64,000 nt of DNA, taken from positions 19,256 through 83,255 of the forward strand of contig CAMAXN010000008.1 of the NCBI GenBank assembly GCA_945862245.1. The letters are read 5' to 3'. This stretch comes from Prosthecobacter debontii. Its GTDB lineage: Bacteria; Verrucomicrobiota; Verrucomicrobiia; Verrucomicrobiales; Akkermansiaceae. Position 1 is the stretch's first letter. Every line of letters starts with the position of its first letter. The notes under the pieces are model-generated. The model was given only the letters and a program-made list of their open reading frames with translations. It was not told where the DNA came from and ran no database searches. Both the position numbers and the translations under genes were made by a program. Positions 7,261-15,851 of the stretch are shown here, piece by piece.

Positions 7261-9027
7261 ATGCCAAAGCCCGCGACACCAAAGGAAATTACCTACTCCG
7301 GCATCCCAGCCTCACCCGGGATTGCGGTGGGGCCGATCCACGTCATCGCCCGTGGCTTTTCCGCGCCGGAAATCTTTGAGATATCCACAGAGGACATCGA
7401 TGCAGAATGTGAGCGTTTTGATGATGCGGTGGCGGTCACCAAAAAGCAGTTGGTAGAGCTTCAACAACGGCTGGATACCCTTTCAGGTAACTCCGACAGC
7501 GAGATCTTCGAGGCACACGTGATGCTGCTAGAGGATAAGAATCTGCTCGAGAAAGTCTCAGCAGCCATCGGCAGCCGACTCCAAAACGCGGAGTATGCAT
7601 TTTATGCGGTAATGCAGAATTTTCTGGAGGCGATGCGCCGCGTTCCAGATCCATACCTGCGCGAACGCACCGCTGACATCGAGGATGTATGCCAGCGGGT
7701 ATTGAGAAATTTCTGGGTCGATTTGGATAACGATCACGAAACCCCAAAAGAAACACATATCCTACTCGCATACGATTTTTCGCCGTCCGACACCGCCTCT
7801 ATGAACCGACGTCACATGCTCGGATTTGCTACAGAGCAGGGAAGCGTAAACTCCCACACGGCGATCCTAGCGCGATCCTTTGGCATTCCTGCGGTGGTAG
7901 GATTGGGAGCTTCGGTCATCCAAGTGACTACTCTCACACCCGCCGTGATCGATGGATACGCGGGAAAACTAATCCTAAACCCAACTCCCGAGACCCTCGC
8001 CGGTTACACGGCGCTGACCGAAGAAAAGGAAAAGCAACGTTCGGAACTCGATGCCAAACGTGGCGAGGCAACAAATACCCTAGATGGTCGCAAGATCACT
8101 CTTTCCGCGAACATTGAGTTCATCGAGGAGCTCAATGAGGTGACGCGCAGCGGGGCGAAAGGTGTGGGGCTTTATCGCACCGAATTCCTACTCCTCAACG
8201 GTAGCGACATGCCCGATGAGGCGGAGCAAACGGAGGCCTACACTAAGGTCGTCTCTGTGGTCGCACCAAATCTCGTGATCGTCCGCACCCTCGACGCGGG
8301 CGGTGACAAGTTGCCTGTCGAGCCGCTTACCGAGCCTGAGCCCAACCCGTTCCTCGGCTGGCGCGGCATCCGCGTTTCCCTTTCCCGCCCGGCGATGTTC
8401 AGGGATCAGCTCCGCGCCATTCTCCGTGCCAGCCATCACGGTAAAATCGCAGTAATGTTCCCGCTCGTCTCTAGCCTCTCCGAACTCCTCCAGGCGCGCG
8501 AGGCGTTGAAACGCTGCATGGATGAGCTCGATACCGAGGGTGTGCCCTTCGATCATAAGCTTCCCGTTGGGGTCATGATCGAAGTTCCCTCCGCCGCCAT
8601 CTGTGCGGATCTACTCGCACCGCACGTTGACTTTTTCTCCATCGGCACCAACGATCTCATTCAATATACCGTCGCCGTGGATCGTGTAAATCCACACGTT
8701 GCGACACTATACAGACCCACCCATCCCGCCGTGATCCGCCTGATTGGTAAAACGGTAGAGGCTGGCTCCGAACATGGGATCTGGACGGGTGTTTGCGGTG
8801 AAATGGCCGGCGACGTACGCCTCACCCCGCTGCTCATTGGCCTTGGTATTGAAGAACTTTCCGTTTCGCCGAAAATCGCCCCCAAGGTCGGCCAAGTGAT
8901 CCGCTCTCTCGATTTTGCACAATGCAAGGACACGGCAAATGAGGCACTGCTTATGAAAGGTTCATCAGCAATCATGGATCTCACCCTCGCGGTCGCGCGG
9001 GAACGCTATCCGGATCTCCTAGATTAA
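7261..9027 (+). CDS. ptsI: Phosphoenolpyruvate-protein phosphotransferase (enzyme I)
   Basis: Enzyme I autophosphorylates from PEP and passes the phosphate to HPr. I start it at ATG 7261 (MPKPATPKEITYSGIPASPG), giving 588 aa; an in-frame upstream TTG would add a segment that overlaps the glnII terminator. Domains are complete: the N-terminal swivel domain beginning SGIPASPGIAVGP, the phosphohistidine in NSHTAILARSFGIPAV near residue 200, and a C-terminal TIM barrel with LYRTEFLLL, FLGWRGIRVSL, FFSIGTNDLIQYT and CGEMAGD. There is no GAF domain, so it is the carbohydrate-type EI rather than PtsP. No HPr or EII gene is nearby, so it may serve a regulatory HPr/HprK pathway encoded elsewhere. Confidence 0.93.
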   Translation: MPKPATPKEITYSGIPASPGIAVGPIHVIARGFSAPEIFEISTEDIDAECERFDDAVAVTKKQLVELQQRLDTLSGNSDSEIFEAHVMLLEDKNLLEKVSAAIGSRLQNAEYAFYAVMQNFLEAMRRVPDPYLRERTADIEDVCQRVLRNFWVDLDNDHETPKETHILLAYDFSPSDTASMNRRHMLGFATEQGSVNSHTAILARSFGIPAVVGLGASVIQVTTLTPAVIDGYAGKLILNPTPETLAGYTALTEEKEKQRSELDAKRGEATNTLDGRKITLSANIEFIEELNEVTRSGAKGVGLYRTEFLLLNGSDMPDEAEQTEAYTKVVSVVAPNLVIVRTLDAGGDKLPVEPLTEPEPNPFLGWRGIRVSLSRPAMFRDQLRAILRASHHGKIAVMFPLVSSLSELLQAREALKRCMDELDTEGVPFDHKLPVGVMIEVPSAAICADLLAPHVDFFSIGTNDLIQYTVAVDRVNPHVATLYRPTHPAVIRLIGKTVEAGSEHGIWTGVCGEMAGDVRLTPLLIGLGIEELSVSPKIAPKVGQVIRSLDFAQCKDTANEALLMKGSSAIMDLTLAVARERYPDLLD

Positions 9028-9109
9028 ACGCGCACCAGTGGCCACTTTCGGCTACCAGATAGAAATAGATTAGGCTACTTAGTAGCCAAAGGTAACCCCT
9101 CCTTACTAG

Positions 9110-9283
9110 CTAATCCGCCAGTGACTGCGAGTAGATGTCTTCCCAAGAATTCAGTATAATGATCATCGGCCGGCAGCAGATTTCGCAGTCGTAATCGTAT
9201 TCAGTCGGCATCTCAGATTCATGTGGAACGGCAATCTCAAAGACCTCAAAACAGGTTGGGCAGGTGACGGGGAAAGTGTGCAT
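9110..9283 (-). CDS. CPxCG-motif cysteine-rich small protein, 57 aa
   Basis: A short frame starting ATG 9283 (MHTFPVTCPTCFEVF) and ending TAG at 9110. It has two cysteine pairs, CPTC at residues 8-11 and CEICC at 33-37, which would bind one zinc, plus an acidic C-terminus (NSWEDIYSQ). This is the layout of the Cys-rich CPXCG family of about 60 aa (CP.CGE...DCEVCC.P). No function is known. It stands alone between convergent or divergent neighbours. A 15-bp palindrome (GGCTACTTAGTAGCC, 9073-9087) lies just past its stop and may help end transcription. Confidence 0.8.
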   Translation of the reverse strand: MHTFPVTCPTCFEVFEIAVPHESEMPTEYDYDCEICCRPMIIILNSWEDIYSQSLAD

Positions 9284-9529
9284 GGCGAAGAAATGGGGTT
9301 ATTTAGATTCCAGCAATATATAGCTATTTCGATAAAACTGCCCGGCGATAAACTCAAGGACACCTCTAACCTGTGTGTAGAAAGCATTTTTTTATAAGAC
9401 CTGATCACACTAGTAGACAAAGTCCAGCCTCTCCCCGACATCCGCAGAGAAACCGAACCTTGATCGCTTGGCGGCGAAACGCTAGACCTGCATTAGCAAA
9501 CCGTGCAACCGTCGGCCAGCACCCGTTCC

Positions 9530-11284
9530 ATGTTCGGTAATCCCCTCGGCCTCCTTAGCCTGCTCGCCATTCCTGCGATCGTCGCAATCCATTACCTCCA
9601 GCAAAAATCGATCAGGCTGCCGATATCGACGATGTTCCTGTTAGAGCGCACGCAGCGTGAGGCCAACTCCGGTCGTCGCTTTGAGCGGTTGATCCCGTCC
9701 GTCCCACTATGGATGCAAGTTCTCGCTGTGCTGCTCCTCGCGTGGTTACTTTCCGAGCCCCGTTTCAAAAAAGAAAACTCCGTGCAGCGCGTCGCCATAG
9801 TGATAGACGCCTCCGCTTCAATGACTGTTTTCAAAAAGGAGACCGTCGCAGCTCTGAAGAAAATAGTGCCGAAGCTCCGGGGTAGCGCGTCCGCGATGGA
9901 GCTGACCTTGCTGCCTTCCACGCCGGGAGCGGATAGGCTTTACACGGGTACATCGGTGGATGAGCTACTCGCTGCCATCGACAGTTTTAGACCGGACAGC
10001 GGGCTGCTTGATCCTTCTTATTCGCTGCGTCTCGCGCGCTCAATCGTCTCGAAGAATGGTATCGTGATATTTCTCACCGACACCCCCGCAGAGGCACTGC
10101 CTTACGATTCACAGATCATCTCCGTCGGCAGGCCAGTGGGCAATGTCGGCTTCACGGGGATAAGCTTTGCAGAAAATGAAGGAACGCTCACCTGGCAGGC
10201 AATCATCCGTAATTACAGCGAAGAGCCAGTGAAGAGGTCATGGTCGCTAAAAACGAAAACCTCCACCACCGAGGCGCGCGTGTTTGAGATCGGTGCGAAG
10301 TCCTTTGTTACCATTCAGGCGGCTTTCCCCGAAGGTGCGGAAGACGTACGCATCGCGCTTTCACCAGATGATTTTACGCTCGATGACACCATGCCTATGA
10401 TTGCGCCGCGTCCCAAGGTGTTAGAACTTCACACCGCCACCTCCACCGCCTGCCGGGAGCTTACCGACAAGCTCCTTCGCTCTCTCGCCGCCACCCTCCC
10501 GAGCAACGACGCTGCCAGCTGCGACCTCGCAATTACTAGCTACGATCCTCTCGATCCTTCATTGCCGGAAAGTAACGCGATCCTTTTTGTAGAAGACCCC
10601 ACATCAGTCGGAAAATACCTCAAGGGTGGCATCCTCGCCGAGGCGCATCCACTGATGGATGGCATCAACTGGCAATCTCTCCTCGTCCGCGAAACCCTCC
10701 AACTCCCCCGCCAGCCCTCCGACCGCGTATTGCTCTGGCAGGAGAAACGCCCGCTCATTTTCCTCCGTGAGAACAGCGACAAGCGCATCCTCTGCTTCAA
10801 CTTCGACCTCCGCCTGTCCAACACCAGCCAGCAACCCGCCTTCATCGTGTTACTCCATCGCTTCGCGGAAATGATACGCTCAGAAAAAATCGCCTATCAG
10901 GCTCTAAACTTGGAGACCAACCAACCCATCTGCATCGCCACCGCCACCGGCCTGACTATTGAAGCTGCCGCCATCGACGCCTCTGGGAAAAGTATTACCA
11001 CCCCGCCATACGACCGCGCCCCTTCCCTCCCCGGTTTCCTAACAGTTTCTCAGGGCGAGACTCCCCTCCTCCAGGCCGCCATCCACTTCGCAGACACACG
11101 CGAAGCCGATCTGTCCGCCTGCGCGCCCACTGAAACCGAACCCTTCGCCAACATCGCAACCTTCGAACTCCATACCACGCCCGATCCCTTCGCAAGAATC
11201 TGGGTTCTCGCCCTTCTTGCGACCTTAATGGTCGCGTGGCGCTTCACCGCGCCGAAGGAACGGGCGGGTGAGGTGAAGGTATGA
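9530..11284 (+). CDS. BatA-like membrane protein with von Willebrand factor A domain
   Basis: I choose ATG 9530 (MFGNPLGLLSLLAIPAIVAIHYLQQK), which puts the first membrane helix at the N-terminus as in the family; an upstream GTG at 9503 is possible. The 584-aa product shows the aerotolerance/BatA N-terminal double-transmembrane module (helices about 5-22 and 60-77), then a VWA domain whose MIDAS reads VIDASASM (DxSxS), a long extracytoplasmic part, and a final helix IWVLALLATLMVAWRF. Such proteins usually accompany a MoxR ATPase and a DUF58 protein; neither is adjacent here. The role is probably envelope stress or complex assembly, but it is not established. Confidence 0.85.
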   Translation: MFGNPLGLLSLLAIPAIVAIHYLQQKSIRLPISTMFLLERTQREANSGRRFERLIPSVPLWMQVLAVLLLAWLLSEPRFKKENSVQRVAIVIDASASMTVFKKETVAALKKIVPKLRGSASAMELTLLPSTPGADRLYTGTSVDELLAAIDSFRPDSGLLDPSYSLRLARSIVSKNGIVIFLTDTPAEALPYDSQIISVGRPVGNVGFTGISFAENEGTLTWQAIIRNYSEEPVKRSWSLKTKTSTTEARVFEIGAKSFVTIQAAFPEGAEDVRIALSPDDFTLDDTMPMIAPRPKVLELHTATSTACRELTDKLLRSLAATLPSNDAASCDLAITSYDPLDPSLPESNAILFVEDPTSVGKYLKGGILAEAHPLMDGINWQSLLVRETLQLPRQPSDRVLLWQEKRPLIFLRENSDKRILCFNFDLRLSNTSQQPAFIVLLHRFAEMIRSEKIAYQALNLETNQPICIATATGLTIEAAAIDASGKSITTPPYDRAPSLPGFLTVSQGETPLLQAAIHFADTREADLSACAPTETEPFANIATFELHTTPDPFARIWVLALLATLMVAWRFTAPKERAGEVKV

Positions 11285-11294
11285 TAGAAGAATA

Positions 11295-13220
11295 TCACCC
11301 GCGCCCCTTCGCGTCCTTCTCAATCCATTTCCATAGCGAGGCGAGACTATCGGAGATGGCTTGTTTCACGGCGGTGAGATCACTACATGCTGCGGATTTC
11401 CCAAAGAGGTAGAACTTGATCTTTGGCTCCGTCCCGGAGGGGCGGACGGCGAAGGAGCGGCCGTCGGCGAGGTCGAAAAAAAGCATCTTTTCCTTGGGCA
11501 GGAGATCACCTTCTTGGTCGTAGATGTCCTGTGCGGCGAAGTCGCGGAAGCGGGTAACCTCGGAGCCGTCGATCACTGCGGGCGGATTCGCAGCGTAGGA
11601 ACCTACGAGCGCTTGGATTTTCGTGGCACCATCGGCTCCATACATAGTGAGGGATTTTCCAGTCTCGAGATAATATCCGAATTCAGCGAATAGATTGTCC
11701 AAAAGCTCCGGCAGGGTTTTCCCGACCGATTTCGCATAGGCGGCTACCTCGGCGAACATAAGGGTCGCGCCGTTGGCATCCTTGTCACGCACCGCATCGG
11801 AGCCGAGATAGCCGTAACTTTCCTCACCACCAAAGACAAAGAAGCGCGAGAACTCAAGGCGTAGCTTGCGGGTCTCCTCCTGGGTGAGCGAGCGGTAGTC
11901 GCCCTTTTTGTCGGCGGGGATGGCGTCCTCATATTTACGAAGTTTCGCGGCGATGTATTTGAAACCAGTGAGCGTATCGACGATGGAGACGCCGAAGGAA
12001 TTAGCAATGGCGGTCTGCAGCTCAGTAGTGACGAAAGTTTTCACAAGCATGCCACGGGTGCGATTCGCATGTGTGAGCCAGCCTAGATCGAACATAGTCT
12101 TGAGGCGATACCATGCCATTAGCGATCCGATCTGATTTCCTGTCAAAAGAACCATTTTCCCAGCTGCATCGCGCACTGCGACACCCATGCGGTCGGCATC
12201 GGGATCGGTACCGATGACGATTTCAGAACCGCTTTCCTCAGCGAGCGCGATGGCCATGGTGAGGGCGGGGCCATTCTCCGGGTTTGGAGATTCCACAGTG
12301 GGAAAACGGCCATCCTGGATGTCCTGCTCGGGGACTGTAAGAACTTCGAAGCCAAGTCCGCGAAGCATCGGCACGTTGATGTGACCGCCGGTGCCGTGGA
12401 GATTGGTGAAAACGATTTTCGCAGGGGAATTTTCTAACAGCACGGGCTGGAGCAGCAGGGTCTTGAGCAGTTCCACGTATTCAGCGTCAAAATCTGTGCC
12501 AAGCGTCGTGACCTTGCCTTGCTGGTCGGCGGGGAGTGCCTCGTAGCGCTCACTTTTGATCGCATTGACTTCCTTGATGATCGCCGTGGCATGCGGTTCG
12601 ATGATCTGGCCGCCGTCGTTGAAATACGCTTTGAAGCCACAGTCATGTGAGGGGTTGTGGCTCGCTGTGATGACCACGCCGGCTTCACAACGGAGCTGGC
12701 GCACCGCGAAGGAAAGCTGTGGAGTGGAACGCGGGCCGTCGAAGACATACGCATCGCAGCCGAGATCAGCGCAGACCTTCGCGCAGAAATCGGCGAAGTC
12801 CTTCGAGAAATGGCGGGTGTCGTGTGCGAAAGCGAGCGATGGTCGTTTCACCTCCCCTTCCAATGTTTTTATATAGGCTATCAAGCCCCGCACGGCACGC
12901 GAGACGTTGTAATAATTCATTGAAGCCGTGCCGACACAGGGAAACTCAGGTCTGCCGTCTGGCCCACCCTCACCCAACTCGGAGGCGGTGACCACGCGAC
13001 CAATCGTGCGGCCGCGCAGGCCGCCAGTGCCGAAAGCGAGGGTCTTGAAAAAACGGTCGTTCAGCTCAGAGAAATTCCCAGCAGCTACGAGTTCCTTCAC
13101 CGAGTTCATCGGCAGATCGCTGGCGGCTCCGGCTAGGAGGGAGTCGATATTCTGTATTGAGGATTCGAGTAGCTGGCCGCTGCCCACGGCGGTAGCGAGT
13201 TGTTCGGGAAGGTCGTACAT
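11295..13220 (-). CDS. Phosphoglucomutase/phosphomannomutase family protein
   Basis: An alpha-D-phosphohexomutase of 641 aa when started at ATG 13220 (MYDLPEQLATAVGS); an upstream frame extension would add a hydrophobic stretch and is less likely. Motifs in order: LAFGTGGLRGR (domain 1 entry), ITASHNPSHDCGFK with the phosphoserine, GTDPDADRMGVAV (metal loop), FGGEESYGYLGSD (sugar loop) and VRPSGTEPKIKFYLF (phosphate loop). The length and the GTGGLRG start resemble the Bacillus PgcA and human PGM2 subgroup, which interconverts glucose-1- and glucose-6-phosphate or acts on pentose phosphates. It is convergent with the VWA gene, 10 bp away. Confidence 0.93.
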   Translation of the reverse strand: MYDLPEQLATAVGSGQLLESSIQNIDSLLAGAASDLPMNSVKELVAAGNFSELNDRFFKTLAFGTGGLRGRTIGRVVTASELGEGGPDGRPEFPCVGTASMNYYNVSRAVRGLIAYIKTLEGEVKRPSLAFAHDTRHFSKDFADFCAKVCADLGCDAYVFDGPRSTPQLSFAVRQLRCEAGVVITASHNPSHDCGFKAYFNDGGQIIEPHATAIIKEVNAIKSERYEALPADQQGKVTTLGTDFDAEYVELLKTLLLQPVLLENSPAKIVFTNLHGTGGHINVPMLRGLGFEVLTVPEQDIQDGRFPTVESPNPENGPALTMAIALAEESGSEIVIGTDPDADRMGVAVRDAAGKMVLLTGNQIGSLMAWYRLKTMFDLGWLTHANRTRGMLVKTFVTTELQTAIANSFGVSIVDTLTGFKYIAAKLRKYEDAIPADKKGDYRSLTQEETRKLRLEFSRFFVFGGEESYGYLGSDAVRDKDANGATLMFAEVAAYAKSVGKTLPELLDNLFAEFGYYLETGKSLTMYGADGATKIQALVGSYAANPPAVIDGSEVTRFRDFAAQDIYDQEGDLLPKEKMLFFDLADGRSFAVRPSGTEPKIKFYLFGKSAACSDLTAVKQAISDSLASLWKWIEKDAKGRG

Positions 13221-13370
13221 GTTTGGAATTTGAGGAAAAAATGTCGTAGAAAGTAGACCGTATTTCAGGCTGAAGAGATAGGCTAAAATAAACAGCAAGG
13301 CGGAAAGGATTACGAGCAGGCCCGACGAGAAGCACCTCAAATATAGCTCCGAAAAAGGCGCTTCACTAGC

Positions 13371-14141
13371 TCAGCTCCGGACCTTCACCACCCCCCCGCC
13401 GAGCCATGTCCGGATCACCGCGGGATTGGAGGTAAAGCCACCAATCATGCGCCAGTTCGAATGGCGCAGAACAACGGCCTTGTTACCCGCTTCATTCACC
13501 ACTCCACGTTTCTGCCAGCCCGATGAATGATAGAGGCGTACGCCGTTGTCGCCATTAACGATGAAACCTACATGCGAGTCTAGCCCAATCAAATAAACGC
13601 CGGGCTCCATGCCTTCTAGCCATTTCGCGTATGACTCTAAATCCTGCCCCACTTTGAGAAGGCAGCTATCGCTTTTCAAAAAGGTGCGGAGTATGTTGCC
13701 GGAAGGTTGCTGTGCGAGCTTGAAGCGATCTACGCAAAAGCCTGTATCTCGAATCACCGTGGAAACGAAATATCCACAAGCTACCTTGCCGCCTCCCGGC
13801 TTCTCGGCGGTGCCATTAAAGTCGTACGGCGTACCCATCCAGCAGCGCATCATCTCCGGCATAACCAGCTCTAGGATTACTCTTGCATCCCTCTCAACCG
13901 CTGCCTTTTCCTCCACAGTCCGCGACTTCGCATATGTCTTGCGGAGATCTCCACGCCAGCGATCCAGCTCCGAAATCAGCGTCGCATATCGCTCGGCATC
14001 CGGTTCCGGCTTGTTCTCGCGCTTGATGATGATTTCAATAATGTCCGACGCGTAGGACTTCCATGCCAACCAACCGCCCCCACCGAGGATAACCAGCAAA
14101 AAGGCGGCAACGACTGCTTTAAGCATCAACTTCACTAACAA
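13371..14141 (-). CDS. Membrane-anchored NlpC/P60-like cysteine hydrolase
   Basis: A 256-aa protein with one N-terminal membrane helix (residues about 8-27), a charged helical segment, and a C-terminal globular domain. WMGTPYDFNGTAEKPGGGKVACGYF places a cysteine after a glycine-rich run, as in the NlpC/P60 active site (compare P..Y..GG....GFDCSGF), and LDSHVGFIVNGD provides the histidine. The periplasmic side is likely. NlpC/P60 enzymes cut peptidoglycan peptides, but this one is divergent and the substrate could differ. It is followed by the phosphohexomutase 150 bp downstream. Confidence 0.65.
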   Translation of the reverse strand: MLVKLMLKAVVAAFLLVILGGGGWLAWKSYASDIIEIIIKRENKPEPDAERYATLISELDRWRGDLRKTYAKSRTVEEKAAVERDARVILELVMPEMMRCWMGTPYDFNGTAEKPGGGKVACGYFVSTVIRDTGFCVDRFKLAQQPSGNILRTFLKSDSCLLKVGQDLESYAKWLEGMEPGVYLIGLDSHVGFIVNGDNGVRLYHSSGWQKRGVVNEAGNKAVVLRHSNWRMIGGFTSNPAVIRTWLGGGVVKVRS

Positions 14142-14232
14142 AAAAATAGCTTACTTTACTTTACTATTCAACTGCTGAAAACACTGCGTGATACGAGATG
14201 GACGCGGCAGCGAAGCGAGACATTATATAATC

Positions 14233-14862
14233 GTGCTTAAGAAAGAACGCGCCGCCCATCTACTAATACGCTTGGAACAGCTTTACCCGCAAACCCCTAT
14301 TCCGCTCGACCACACCAGCCCATTCACCCTTCTGGTCGCCGTGCTACTCTCCGCGCAATGCACCGACATCCGCGTCAACCAAGTCACCCCTGCCCTCTTC
14401 GCGCTCGCTGACACTCCCGAGAAAATGAGGCATGTTCCTGTCGAGGAGATCCGCGCGATCATCCGTCCCTGCGGACTCTCCCCCACCAAATCGTCGGCTA
14501 TTTCGAAACTGAGCCGAATCCTCGTCGAAAAACACGGTGGCGAGGTACCCCCAAGTTTTGATGACTTGGAAGCCCTACCGGGCGTCGGTCACAAGACCGC
14601 CTCGGTCGTCATGGCACAGTCGTTCGGTGTACCTGCTTTTCCCGTCGACACCCACATCCATCGCCTTGCGGCACGCTGGAAACTCACGCGCGGCAAAAAT
14701 GTCGTCCAGACCGAGCGCGACCTGAAAAAACTTTTCCCACGGGACTCTTGGAACAAACTCCACCTTCAGATTATTTTTTATGGTCGAGAGCACTGCACCG
14801 CACGCGGCTGCGATGGAAAATCCTGCCTCCTATGCCGCGAACTATTCACGAAGGAGAGGTGA
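14233..14862 (+). CDS. nth: Endonuclease III (DNA glycosylase/AP lyase)
   Basis: It excises oxidised pyrimidines and cleaves the AP site. I favour GTG 14233 (VLKKERAAHLL), giving 209 aa, close to the 211 aa of E. coli Nth; GTG 14188 would add 15 unlikely residues. The helix-hairpin-helix with the catalytic lysine is LPGVGHKTASVVM, and the catalytic aspartate is in VDTHIHRLAAR; LLSAQCTD is also conserved. The iron-sulfur loop at the C-terminus is odd: the cysteines in HCTARGCDGKSCLLC are spaced C-x4-C-x4-C-x2-C, not C-x6-C-x2-C-x5-C, though all four cysteines exist. Confidence 0.95.
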   Translation: MLKKERAAHLLIRLEQLYPQTPIPLDHTSPFTLLVAVLLSAQCTDIRVNQVTPALFALADTPEKMRHVPVEEIRAIIRPCGLSPTKSSAISKLSRILVEKHGGEVPPSFDDLEALPGVGHKTASVVMAQSFGVPAFPVDTHIHRLAARWKLTRGKNVVQTERDLKKLFPRDSWNKLHLQIIFYGREHCTARGCDGKSCLLCRELFTKER

Positions 14863-14953
14863 TCCATCTCGCTGGCCAAAACAAAAAATCTAGGCGTGAC
14901 ATAATCACCCGGCACCTACAATATTTAACTCAACTTAGACATTCTTGCGCGCT

Positions 14954-15838
14954 ATGGAAAATAAGCCTCACAAAATAGACGAAAGCATTCGCTGTAATCT
15001 GAATCTTGGCGTGCTAACACGCCGCGGCTTCATCGCCGCCACCACCGCCACGCTCGCGAGCTGCAAGGCCGTCTCGCCTTTGAATCCGGAAAACGTTGGA
15101 AAACAGACGAATACAAACTATCGCACGCCCTACGCCTCAGGGTCGGTGCCGCGCAACAACATCGGCAATCCTTCCAGCAATTTCCCCAGTAGCGCGGGCG
15201 TCACATTCTCGCGAGTTCTCGTTTCAGGAAACTACATTGCCATCACCTTCGATGATGGTCCACACCCTCAAAACACCCCTCGTCTGCTTGATATCCTCGC
15301 CGTGCGCAACGTGAAGGCCACCTTCTATGTCATCGGCCGCAGCGTGGATCTTCATCCCGGCGTCCTCCGGCGCACTGTTGCGGAAGGACATGAAATCGGC
15401 AACCACTCCCATACTCACCGCCTGCTCTCGAAACTCAGCTCGTCCGAAGTCCGCCAAGAAATGCAACGCTGCCAGGAAGCCGTCGGGCGAGCCGCTGGTG
15501 TCGGTATGAGGACTATGCGTCCACCATACGGCGGCCTTTTGCAAAGCCAGCGCGAGCTCGTGCACAGCGAGTTCGGCTACCCAACCATCCTATGGTCTGT
15601 CGATCCTTTAGACTGGAAGCGCCCCGGCCCGTCCGTGGTCACCTCCCGTATCCTTGCCGCCACTACCGCGGGTGGCATCGTCCTCGCCCATGACCTCCAC
15701 TCACAGACAGTGGACGCCATGCCAGCCACCCTTGATGGCCTCCTACGCAAAGGCTACAATTTCGTTACTGTGTCACAGCTCATCGCCATGAAAATAGAAA
15801 CCCCCGGGGCCCAAGCTTCCCTCACCCCGACCAACTGA
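14954..15838 (+). CDS. Polysaccharide deacetylase (NodB/CE4), Tat-exported lipoprotein
   Basis: The 294-aa protein starts at ATG 14954. Its N-terminus has a twin-arginine signal (TRRGFIAATTATLASC) whose end is also a lipobox (LASC), so it is likely exported folded and lipid-anchored. The CE4 motifs are complete: ITFDDGPHPQNT (catalytic and metal aspartates), GHEIGNHSHTH (zinc histidines), RPPYGG, LWSVDPLDWKRP and GGIVLAHDLH. It should deacetylate an N-acetylglucosamine polymer, either peptidoglycan or an exopolysaccharide. The dynamin-like GTPase starts 13 bp later, suggesting co-transcription. Confidence 0.93.
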   Translation: MENKPHKIDESIRCNLNLGVLTRRGFIAATTATLASCKAVSPLNPENVGKQTNTNYRTPYASGSVPRNNIGNPSSNFPSSAGVTFSRVLVSGNYIAITFDDGPHPQNTPRLLDILAVRNVKATFYVIGRSVDLHPGVLRRTVAEGHEIGNHSHTHRLLSKLSSSEVRQEMQRCQEAVGRAAGVGMRTMRPPYGGLLQSQRELVHSEFGYPTILWSVDPLDWKRPGPSVVTSRILAATTAGGIVLAHDLHSQTVDAMPATLDGLLRKGYNFVTVSQLIAMKIETPGAQASLTPTN

Positions 15839-15851
15839 CCTATTCGCCCCC

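Noticed and set aside
9163-9441. A 92-aa minus-strand frame overlapping the CPxCG gene
   Set aside because: It lies in another frame than the cysteine-rich small protein, which has the family motif; this frame has none.
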